Part shown: piece by piece, positions 1-6,031 of the stretch
How positions within the stretch are numbered: the first letter of the stretch is position 1
Layout of the letters: each line of letters opens with the position of its first letter
Source of the DNA: an uncultured Gloeocapsa sp.
Lineage (GTDB): Bacteria > Cyanobacteriota > Cyanobacteriia > Cyanobacteriales > Gloeocapsaceae
Direction of reading: 5' to 3'
Assembly: GCA_937930495.1 (NCBI GenBank)
Contig: CALGKL010000136.1
Location: 1 to 8,392, forward strand
Length of the DNA stretch: 8,392 nt
Notes under the pieces: model-generated
Told to the model about the DNA's origin: nothing
Seen by the model: only the letters and a program-made list of their open reading frames with translations
Database searches by the model: none
Program-made: the position numbers and the translations under genes

Positions 1-972
1 TTAACCGCCTCGGGGACAGGGGCAATGGAAGCGGGGATCATTAATTTCTTGAGTAAGGGCGATCGCGTTTTAGTAGGCAATAACGGTAAGTTTGGGGAGA
101 GATGGGGTTTGGTTAGTAAGGCTTTCGGCTTAGACGTGACCGAAATTACCGCTGAATGGGGAAAACCCCTAGATCCTGAAGATTTTCGCGCCCACCTCGA
201 AGCCGATACCGAGAAAAAAATTAAGGCGGTGATTATCACTCACTCGGAAACTTCTACGGGTGTTCTCAATGATTTAGAAACCATCAATAAACACGTTAAA
301 AACCACGGCGAAGCTTTGATTATCGTGGATGCGGTCACTAGTTTAGGGGCTTTTAATATCCCTATCGATGAATGGGGTTTAGACGTAGTAGGCTCTGGTT
401 CACAAAAAGGCTACATGATTCCTCCAGGTATGGCATTTGTCGCTGTCAGTCCCAAAGCTTGGAAAGCCTACGAAACCGCTGATTTACCCCGTTTTTACTT
501 CGATTTGGGCGCCTATCGCAAGGCAACGGACAAAAATTCTTCTCCTTTTACCCCACCAGTTAACCTCATTTTTGCTTTAGAGGCGGCTTTAGCAATGATG
601 GAACGTGAAGGGTTAGAGAATATCTTCGCCCGTCATCAACGTATTACCCAGGCTACCCGCGCGGGAATCAAGGCTTTGGGATTACCTCTATTGGCTCCTG
701 ATAACGCGGCTAGTACCGCTGTCACCGCGGTTATGCCCACGGGAGTGGATGCTGAGGCGATCCGTAGTACTATGAAAAAACGCTATGATATCGCCCTGGC
801 TGGTGGACAAGACCATCTGAAAGGGAAAATCTTCCGTATCGGTCATCTGGGCTTTATCTGTCCTAGAGATTTACTCACGGTTATGGCTGCTTTAGAGGGA
901 ACGCTACAAAGTTTGGGTTATGATGGGGTAAATCCTGGTGCTGGTGTCGCCACAGCCGCTAAGTTGCTCTAA
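1..972 (+). CDS. Class-V aminotransferase, alanine/serine-glyoxylate type, 5'-truncated
   Basis: PLP-dependent aminotransferase of the alanine-glyoxylate/serine-glyoxylate branch of class V; family members move an amino group from Ala or Ser to glyoxylate, a photorespiratory step. The frame is open from base 1 and begins with the conserved stretch LTASGTGAMEA, so the ATG at 25 is an internal Met and the true start lies upstream. About 60 residues are probably missing, since family members are about 380 residues long and 323 are seen. Visible landmarks, numbered from base 1: the motif ETSTGVL; VDAVTSLGAF, whose Asp should contact the PLP ring nitrogen; and GSGSQKGYMIPPGM, with the Schiff-base Lys at about residue 136 (bases 406-408). 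The C-terminal GKIFRIGHLGF block is intact. Close cyanobacterial homologues are often labelled 'soluble hydrogenase 42 kDa subunit' after an Anabaena protein; the fold argues for aminotransferase. The family call is firm; the exact substrate pair is not visible. Confidence 0.93.
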   Translation, partial: LTASGTGAMEAGIINFLSKGDRVLVGNNGKFGERWGLVSKAFGLDVTEITAEWGKPLDPEDFRAHLEADTEKKIKAVIITHSETSTGVLNDLETINKHVKNHGEALIIVDAVTSLGAFNIPIDEWGLDVVGSGSQKGYMIPPGMAFVAVSPKAWKAYETADLPRFYFDLGAYRKATDKNSSPFTPPVNLIFALEAALAMMEREGLENIFARHQRITQATRAGIKALGLPLLAPDNAASTAVTAVMPTGVDAEAIRSTMKKRYDIALAGGQDHLKGKIFRIGHLGFICPRDLLTVMAALEGTLQSLGYDGVNPGAGVATAAKLL

Positions 973-986
973 AATCAAGAAAAACG

Positions 987-1017
987 TTGACCAAGGTTTG
1001 TAGCCTTGGTTTACTAT
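987..1017 (+). promoter_or_regulatory. Candidate promoter for the response-regulator gene
   Basis: TTGACC at 987-992 matches the -35 consensus at 5 of 6 positions. TACTAT at 1012-1017 matches the -10 at 4 of 6, with a 19-base spacer that is slightly long. The elements overlap the hairpin at 989-1011, so terminator and promoter would share sequence. The start codon at 1038 would follow a short leader. This is inferred from pattern alone. Confidence 0.3.
989..1011 (+). terminator. Hairpin after the aminotransferase, possible weak terminator
   Basis: Inverted repeat CCAAGG (991-996) and CCTTGG (1004-1009) around a 7-base loop, extended by an A-T pair (990/1010) and a G-T wobble (989/1011). It starts 16 bases after the aminotransferase stop codon. 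The bases that follow (TTTACTATTT) are T-rich but interrupted, so it is a modest rho-independent terminator at best. It lies in the only gap between two genes on the same strand, which fits a transcription boundary. Confidence 0.5.
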
Positions 1018-1037
1018 TTAAGTAGCAAAGCCAGACC

Positions 1038-2708
1038 ATGACAAATAGCCAACGGTTACAAATACTCTTAGTGGATGATGATCCTATTTTTGCGCTTGGT
1101 TTACAAACAGCTTTACAAGAGGGGGGTTATACAGATATTGTTATCTCTGCTCATGTTACTACCGCTGCCTCTGCTTTAAATATTATCGCTGCCAATCTAC
1201 CGGATTTAGTTGTCCTTGAGTTAAATTTACGTTTGGAAGATCCGGCGCAAATCTCTGGTCTCCAATTTTGTCAACAAGTTCGTCGTCAATATCCTAATCT
1301 ACCTATTTTCTTATTGACTTCTCAAACTAATCCAGATTTATTAGTTACTGCTTATAATCTTGGGGTGAGGGGTTATTGTGTTAAAGGAACTCCTCTAAGT
1401 AGTTTGGTAAGGGGTTGGACAACGGTAGCTGATGGTGATGAGTATTGGCAAGTTTCCCAAAATATTCAAACGGTTACTCCTCGGTCAAAATCTCAGAAAT
1501 GGTTACAAGTTCAACGTCGAGTTGGTTTGGCACAAATTGATCATAATCTGAAGAAAGTTAATCAATCTTTGGGTAATTCTAATCTACCTTTATTAGATTG
1601 GTTGTTTTGGCAAGGACGTCGTCGTGAGTTATTATTGGCTCGTTGGTTGGTTAATCAGTTGTTGCCAGTGGAGTATGTGGTTATTGAACCACCTCGGAAT
1701 TCTGCATCTAATCTCGTTACTGATTCAACTTCGGCAATTGTCAGCAATAACCCAACTTCTTTATTGCTATCTCGGGAAACAGAAATCAAGAGGAATGATA
1801 TCTATACCAAAACTCTCACCCAAATTCAGTCGGGAGTAAATAATCTCACGAAAAGTCCTTTAGAAATCGATATTCTCCGCACTAAATCTAAAAAGGAATT
1901 ACTCTATCTGGTTTATAATCAAGTTCTTAAAACTGTTGACAAGCTCAGGTTTACTAGGGCTAGTGAGGAGGATTTATTAAATAATATTGATTTGATTATT
2001 AAGGATTTGTGGCAAGTTTGTAGTTTTGAGTTTATTACTACACATTATCCTAATGTCTTGACCGAAAAAATTCAATTATTGGATGTTTTATTAAAAGAAT
2101 CAGTTTTTATTAAAGAAGATTTATTAGATAAAATTCCTTTTAAAGTTGAAGTTATTCAAGATTTAATCTCAGAAGAAATCGAACCGGAAAAAGTTCGGGA
2201 AAGGTTTGAGTTATTATGGCATAATTTGATTATTGAAATAGCTAATGGGGTGATGTTAACTATTTTAAATAATTTCCTGGATGAGGAAATTATTCAACCA
2301 GATATCTATCAAGATGGTATAATTTCTTCGAGAGATATCGCTAAATTTCGTAATCGTTTGTCCTGGAAATATCGTCGGGAAAAATATCTAGAAGAACCTC
2401 AAAATATCTTTGAGGATCGATATAAAGTCTATTATTTCGCCCAAGGTGGTATCCTTAAAACCTTTATTAAAGCTTGTCGCAAAAAGGAATTAAAACAGTT
2501 GAAAGGTTTCCGCTGGTGGGTAACTATTATCATCGAAGCTAGAGATGCGATCGCCCCTGGGATAGCGGCTTTGATCGACTGGCTGGGGAAACTTGTAGTT
2601 TATTTACTTACAGAGGTTATTGGCAAGGCGATCGGCTTAATTGGTAGAGGGTTTGTCCAAGGAATCGGTAATGCTGTCCAAGAAACACGTTATCGGAAAC
2701 GGAATTGA
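1038..2708 (+). CDS. Atypical response regulator: receiver domain plus DUF3685/Ycf55 region
   Basis: A 556-residue protein. Residues 6-130 form a response-regulator receiver: acidic cluster D13-D14-D15 in ILLVDDDP, conserved T94-S95 in FLLTSQ, and K116 in GYCVKG. The phosphoacceptor position, in PDLVVLELNL, holds Glu61 instead of Asp, so normal phosphorylation is unlikely. The remainder has no DNA-binding helix-turn-helix that I can recognise. Residues about 290-500 are helical, charged and AT-rich in coding, and match my recollection of DUF3685, the Ycf55 family also encoded in red-algal plastids. Residues about 505-544 are strongly hydrophobic or amphipathic (LGKLVVYLLTEVIGKAIGLIG) and end in a basic tail, suggesting membrane association. 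The start is fixed: an in-frame TAG lies at 1023-1025 and the receiver begins directly after the ATG. No Shine-Dalgarno is visible. Output and partner are unknown. The receiver call is firm; the Ycf55 assignment is good but from memory. Confidence 0.85.
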   Translation: MTNSQRLQILLVDDDPIFALGLQTALQEGGYTDIVISAHVTTAASALNIIAANLPDLVVLELNLRLEDPAQISGLQFCQQVRRQYPNLPIFLLTSQTNPDLLVTAYNLGVRGYCVKGTPLSSLVRGWTTVADGDEYWQVSQNIQTVTPRSKSQKWLQVQRRVGLAQIDHNLKKVNQSLGNSNLPLLDWLFWQGRRRELLLARWLVNQLLPVEYVVIEPPRNSASNLVTDSTSAIVSNNPTSLLLSRETEIKRNDIYTKTLTQIQSGVNNLTKSPLEIDILRTKSKKELLYLVYNQVLKTVDKLRFTRASEEDLLNNIDLIIKDLWQVCSFEFITTHYPNVLTEKIQLLDVLLKESVFIKEDLLDKIPFKVEVIQDLISEEIEPEKVRERFELLWHNLIIEIANGVMLTILNNFLDEEIIQPDIYQDGIISSRDIAKFRNRLSWKYRREKYLEEPQNIFEDRYKVYYFAQGGILKTFIKACRKKELKQLKGFRWWVTIIIEARDAIAPGIAALIDWLGKLVVYLLTEVIGKAIGLIGRGFVQGIGNAVQETRYRKRN

Positions 2709-2727
2709 GCCAGAGAGCCTCAGGCAA

Positions 2728-4941
2728 TTAAGGTACGGTAAATTTGACTAATTGATTTTCGGGTAGGTAACTATCAAAATGACCATGATTGGCTAAAACC
2801 ATGACTAGTTCTAGATTGTAGTCTGGTTGAACATGGATATCTGACCAGGGGACAGCCAATTCTAAACAGCGAGCGATGACTAGATAACTACGGGTAAAAC
2901 GGGGAGACCAGGAATGATTAGGTCCTGCTTCTTCTAACCATAGGGATTGACTCTGTAAGTCTATACCGAGGTGATGATGATAGAGATAATTTAAGGGAGA
3001 TTGATTGGGGACACCGGTTAAAGGTATCGGGCTACCGTTTTTGGGTATGCCAGGGTAATACCAGAGTAGATGTAACTCCTTGGCTAAATCTTTGCTTAAA
3101 TCGCTGCCTCGTTTGAAGTCTAAACGTAGGTAAAAATTTAGGTGATCCCATCCATAATATAGATGTTGAATGACACTACTTTGGTGCATGGTGCCCCTAG
3201 CTCCACCTATTTCTAGACGTCCGGCTTTATCCCAATCCTGTTCATCGCCATAGCCATCAATCACTGGATGGATGAAGCTTTGGGGAAGGTGATCCCGCTG
3301 CTGATGGTTAGTATCTACGGGTTGGGAGAGATAGGGGGGTATTTTTTCATTGAGAGAATGATAAATCCCTTTGAGATGTTCTCGGAATAATTGGTCAAAG
3401 ATGGCATCTTGATTAGAGGAATGTCCTTCCCCAAACCACCAAAACCAGTCCGAGCCTTCGGCGGCGTATAGGGATTCCCAAACTTCTGGGTTATTTTCTT
3501 CTGTGGCTTCGGGGTGTTTGGCTAGAAGTTCTCTGGCTTGTGTCAGTAAATCCCAGGCTTTGTTTTTGACGGGATCGCCAATCCAGGTAGTAAAACTACC
3601 GTCCACCCAAGAACCACTGTGTAATTGGTCAGAAGGAATCAGGGTTTTCGGGGGAAATTTAGTCAAAAATTCTGAGACGGTGACTAGTTGCAGATTATCT
3701 TTTTGACTGAGACGTTCATAGAGAGTACTTAAAAAGGGTAAACCATCCTGTTGATAGAATTCCCAACAATTCTCTCCATCTAGAGCGATGGTTACTAACC
3801 AGGGTTGGTCTTCTAATCCTTTTTGTTGAAATCTCCGGGCGATCGCCTCTAGATGTCCGATTAAATCGCTCACTGCGTGATTAACCTCCATTCCCCCATA
3901 GCTAAACCCAATCAAATCCGAGAGACGGTGATCTCTAAAAACGATGCTTAGGTCTCCGTAGGGGGTAATGAGACGATAGGGTTGATAGAGTAATTCTGGT
4001 TGGTAAACGTTTCCCGTTTCGTCCCGATGGAAAAAGTGTTGCAGGCTCCAGCCCAAGACTGCTTCATCGGAACAAATCCACTGAAATCCTTCTTTGGCTA
4101 TAGGGGCTAATATGGCTGGACTTACGGATTGTTCCGAGGGCCATAATCCTTTGGGGGTTTGACCAAATCGCTCTAGATACATCTGTTTGGCTTTACGCAG
4201 ATGGCGGGGGATATCTTCCGACCATTGAAACCGTTTCTCTGGTAGAGTCAGGTCGGCTACGGCTACTCTTGCGGAATTGGTATCGGCTAATAGAGGTAGA
4301 ATGGGATGGGTATAGGGGGAAGTGGTTACTTCTAGTTGTCCTTTCTCTTGCATTTCCTTGTGTTGGGGGATGATTCGACTGAGGATTTGTCGTTGTTTGG
4401 AGATAATTCGTTGGCGATCGCTCAGACTAAAGTTTTTCCCCTGTTTTAACCATTGTTCGATTTCCGGGTCATCCCAAAAGAGGGGGTCAATCCAGGCTAG
4501 ATTATGCCAAGCTAATAAATCGGCGTATTCTTGTTTGGTCCAGTTTTCTTGACACCATTGTACACCCTGATTTTGTTTTTGCTGGTATAACTCCCGATAA
4601 CGAGGATGGGGATCGATTAGGGTGTGGTGATTAGCGTCAAAGAAATGTTCGATGATATATTTTTTTTGGGCTAAATTTAGGTTTTCTTCTGGTTGGAGAG
4701 TTAATTCTAGATACGGGTCAAAAGCGGTCCCGGCGATGTAGTCTTCTAATTGTAAAATTAGGGAGGGGACTAGATTGATGGTTTGGTGTAATTTCGGATA
4801 TCTGGATAATAATAGGGCTAAGTCTAGATAATCTTTGGTTCCGTGTAATCTTACCCAGGGTAGGAGATATTTACCCTCATTATTTTTATATAAGGGTTGG
4901 TGTTGATGCCAAATAAAGGCTATATAGAGTGGATGAGACAT
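2728..4941 (-). CDS. Glycoside hydrolase family 57, amylopullulanase-like
   Basis: A 737-residue GH57 enzyme, a retaining alpha-glucan hydrolase or transferase family. All five conserved regions are visible: WHQHQP (11-16); GQLEVTTSPYTHPILP (201-216); GLWPSE (265-270), with Glu270 the expected nucleophile; ALDGEN (386-391), with Asp388 the expected acid/base; and GSWVDGSFTTWIG (443-455). The LDGEN form of region 4 and the GSDWFWWFGEGH stretch (496-507) resemble the amylopullulanase branch rather than 4-alpha-glucanotransferases or branching enzymes. Residues about 555-737 form a separate beta-rich C-terminal domain starting near FIHPVIDGYGDEQDW, possibly a glucodextranase/DOMON-like carbohydrate-binding module. 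There is no signal peptide, so it probably acts in the cytoplasm on glycogen or maltodextrins. It starts 3 bases after the hisIE stop codon, without a clear Shine-Dalgarno, which suggests translational coupling. The family is certain; substrate and bond specificity are inferred. Confidence 0.93.
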   Translation of the reverse strand: MSHPLYIAFIWHQHQPLYKNNEGKYLLPWVRLHGTKDYLDLALLLSRYPKLHQTINLVPSLILQLEDYIAGTAFDPYLELTLQPEENLNLAQKKYIIEHFFDANHHTLIDPHPRYRELYQQKQNQGVQWCQENWTKQEYADLLAWHNLAWIDPLFWDDPEIEQWLKQGKNFSLSDRQRIISKQRQILSRIIPQHKEMQEKGQLEVTTSPYTHPILPLLADTNSARVAVADLTLPEKRFQWSEDIPRHLRKAKQMYLERFGQTPKGLWPSEQSVSPAILAPIAKEGFQWICSDEAVLGWSLQHFFHRDETGNVYQPELLYQPYRLITPYGDLSIVFRDHRLSDLIGFSYGGMEVNHAVSDLIGHLEAIARRFQQKGLEDQPWLVTIALDGENCWEFYQQDGLPFLSTLYERLSQKDNLQLVTVSEFLTKFPPKTLIPSDQLHSGSWVDGSFTTWIGDPVKNKAWDLLTQARELLAKHPEATEENNPEVWESLYAAEGSDWFWWFGEGHSSNQDAIFDQLFREHLKGIYHSLNEKIPPYLSQPVDTNHQQRDHLPQSFIHPVIDGYGDEQDWDKAGRLEIGGARGTMHQSSVIQHLYYGWDHLNFYLRLDFKRGSDLSKDLAKELHLLWYYPGIPKNGSPIPLTGVPNQSPLNYLYHHHLGIDLQSQSLWLEEAGPNHSWSPRFTRSYLVIARCLELAVPWSDIHVQPDYNLELVMVLANHGHFDSYLPENQLVKFTVP

Positions 4942-4944
4942 AAT

Positions 4945-5571
4945 CTATTTACGGCGTTCGTGTAACTTTTTATATACTTCTCGTAAATCTACGTGGTGAT
5001 GAGCTAAAGCTACTAGAGTATGATAAAATAAATCTGCTACTTCCGAAGCGATCGCCTCACGTTGATTGTCTTTACAAGCCATAACTACTTCGGCTGATTC
5101 TTCCCCAATTTTTTTCAGAATGGAATTGTCTCCTTTTGCCAGGAGTTTACAGGTATAGGAGTTTTCCTGCGGGTGCTCCCGGCGGTCGCAGATTACCTTA
5201 AACAATTCCGAGAGAATATCCCCTGGAGGTGAGGATTTTCCCTCGTCTAACCGATGGAAACAGCTTCTCTCCCCTGTATGACAGGCGATATCGCCTACTT
5301 GTTCTATGGTTAATAGGATAGCATCACTATCACAGTCATAACGTATCTGTTGAACTTTTTGTAGATGTCCTGAGGTAGCACCTTTATGCCATAATTCTTG
5401 ACGGGAACGACTCCAGTACCAAGCTTCTCCTGTTTCCAGGGTTTTAGCTAGGGAAGCGTCATTCATCCAAGCTAACATGAGGATCGTGCCATCGAGATAG
5501 TCTTGAGCGATCGCCGGAACTAATCCTTGTTCGTTGTAGCGAATTTGTTCTAAAGGTAAAGATAAAGACAT
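4945..5571 (-). CDS. hisIE: Bifunctional phosphoribosyl-AMP cyclohydrolase / phosphoribosyl-ATP pyrophosphatase
   Basis: Fused HisI-HisE enzyme, 208 residues, the usual length. It carries out steps 2 and 3 of histidine synthesis in the cytoplasm: hydrolysis of PR-ATP to PR-AMP (HisE), then ring opening to ProFAR (HisI). The N-terminal HisI domain (about 1-112) shows LMLAWMN (31-37), [16 protein letters not shown] (54-69), the metal-site YDCDSD (78-83) and [10 protein letters not shown] (96-105) with Cys80, Cys97 and Cys104 as zinc-ligand candidates. The C-terminal HisE domain (about 115-208) shows [13 protein letters not shown] (153-165) and EVADLFYH (177-184), supplying the acidic Mg-binding residues. 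The ATG has a good Shine-Dalgarno. It sits 30 bp after the DUF1622 gene and 3 bp before the GH57 gene on the same strand. No other his genes are present, in keeping with the scattered his genes of cyanobacteria. Both domains look intact. Confidence 0.97.
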   Translation of the reverse strand: MSLSLPLEQIRYNEQGLVPAIAQDYLDGTILMLAWMNDASLAKTLETGEAWYWSRSRQELWHKGATSGHLQKVQQIRYDCDSDAILLTIEQVGDIACHTGERSCFHRLDEGKSSPPGDILSELFKVICDRREHPQENSYTCKLLAKGDNSILKKIGEESAEVVMACKDNQREAIASEVADLFYHTLVALAHHHVDLREVYKKLHERRK

Positions 5572-5579
5572 CAGAGCAA

Positions 5580-5583
5580 CTCC
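5580..5583 (-). promoter_or_regulatory. Shine-Dalgarno of hisIE
   Basis: The minus strand reads GGAG with 8 bases before the ATG at 5569-5571. The site lies in the 30-bp gap after the DUF1622 stop codon and supports the chosen hisIE start, giving hisIE its own ribosome entry. The downstream GH57 gene lacks one. Confidence 0.6.
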
Positions 5584-5601
5584 ATTCAGTCACTTTTAAT
5601 T

Positions 5602-5979
5602 CTAGCGGTTTTTGTTCATCTCTAACTGTTTTTCTAATTCCTGATTGAGAAAATAGTTCAAAAAAGTTCTAATAACGGCGATCATGGCTAATTTAGTTAA
5701 ACTATCTAAAGTAGGGGCAATGGTTGTGGCTAAAATATCAGAGCCTAACTGAAATTCTAAACCCAAGGCTAGCCAAATTCCAAAACAGATGCGTAATTGG
5801 GTTAGAGAAATGTCTCCCCAATAACGAGAGCGAAATTGCCAAGCGGTTTTGAGGGTTTTTATTAAACCCAAAAAAACGCAAAAAACGGCGATCGCCTCGA
5901 GAACTAATTTCATAAATGTAACTAGCCAAAATAAAGCGGCTTCTAAATTTTCTATGCCATCTAAGAAAAAATGTTCCAT
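5602..5979 (-). CDS. DUF1622 family small membrane protein
   Basis: A 125-residue protein that I recognise as DUF1622, a bacterial membrane family of unknown function. It has three predicted membrane segments: about 14-40, 62-80 and 92-112. The family-typical stretches are LEFQLGSDILATTIAP (74-89) and AVIRTFLNYFLNQELE (101-116). Charged residues fall within or beside the segments (K24, E28, E75, D81, R104), which is unusual for a simple anchor and suggests they are functional or pair with one another. There is no signal peptide distinct from the first segment. The tail is charged and presumably cytoplasmic. The ATG at 5977-5979 has no Shine-Dalgarno but gives the usual family length. It is the first gene of the run leading to hisIE and GH57 and diverges from the ATP-grasp gene across 52 bp. 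No biochemical role can be assigned; the family call is fairly secure. Confidence 0.85.
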   Translation of the reverse strand: MEHFFLDGIENLEAALFWLVTFMKLVLEAIAVFCVFLGLIKTLKTAWQFRSRYWGDISLTQLRICFGIWLALGLEFQLGSDILATTIAPTLDSLTKLAMIAVIRTFLNYFLNQELEKQLEMNKNR

Positions 5980-6031
5980 CAGAATAAATCACAATATAAG
6001 ATAATTAAATTAAATTGTAGGAGAATTAACA
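5980..6031. promoter_or_regulatory. Divergent promoter region between DUF1622 and ATP-grasp genes
   Basis: A 52-bp, very AT-rich spacer between two genes read outward. On the plus strand TATAAG (5995-6000) and GATAAT (6000-6005) each match the -10 consensus at 5 of 6 positions. On the minus strand TATATT (complement of 5993-5998) does the same in the other direction, so the two -10 elements would overlap. No convincing -35 is seen on either side; on the plus side it would fall inside the DUF1622 coding region. Overlap implies mutually exclusive RNA polymerase binding. The placement is inferred. Confidence 0.4.
6018..6023 (+). promoter_or_regulatory. Strong Shine-Dalgarno fixing a TTG start
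   Basis: TAGGAG followed by 8 bases and then TTG at 6032-6034. An in-frame TAA at 6011-6013 closes the frame upstream, no ATG or GTG lies between, and the next in-frame Met is near residue 183. The Shine-Dalgarno therefore identifies TTG as the initiation codon of the ATP-grasp gene. Confidence 0.75.

Larger units (their letters stand above)
59..5895. repeat. HIP1 octamer GCGATCGC, seven dispersed copies
   Basis: Exact copies lie at 59-66, 2547-2554, 3839-3846, 4414-4421, 5048-5055, 5507-5514 and 5888-5895. All lie inside coding sequence and are read in different frames. At this base composition well under one copy is expected, so they are the Highly Iterated Palindrome of cyanobacteria rather than a gene-specific site. 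Five of the seven fall in the minus-strand run at 2728-5979. None occurs in the ATP-grasp/alpha-E genes or in the first 1.5 kb of the response-regulator gene. Confidence 0.9.

Noticed and set aside
1..24. Taking the ATG at 25 as the aminotransferase start
   Set aside because: Bases 1-24 continue the frame with the conserved LTASGTGA motif, so the gene is cut by the window edge.
1..972. Naming the first gene a hydrogenase subunit
   Set aside because: The protein has a complete class-V aminotransferase PLP site and no metal-binding hydrogenase motif; the old name is historical.
1624..1839. Open frame on the plus strand within the response-regulator gene
   Set aside because: Out of frame with a gene that has clear domain evidence, and its product resembles no family I know.
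2709..2727. Possible bidirectional terminator between the convergent genes
   Set aside because: Only a GCC-TCA-GGC hairpin of 3 bp (2717-2725) is present, with no useful T tract; too weak to call.
3503..3706. Plus-strand open frame opposite the GH57 gene
   Set aside because: Antisense to the conserved GH57 region-5 coding sequence; an antisense shadow.
4322..4552. Plus-strand open frame opposite the GH57 N-terminal half
   Set aside because: Antisense shadow with Cys/Arg/Ser-rich content and no recognisable motif.
5283..5296. Perfect 14-base palindrome AGGCGATATCGCCT inside hisIE
   Set aside because: It encodes the conserved VGDIA part of the HisI metal-site region, so protein constraint plus codon choice explains it. 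It has no partner copy in the window.
5738..5992. Minus-strand open frame overlapping the DUF1622 gene
   Set aside because: Alternate frame of a gene with recognised family signatures; its product looks non-biological.
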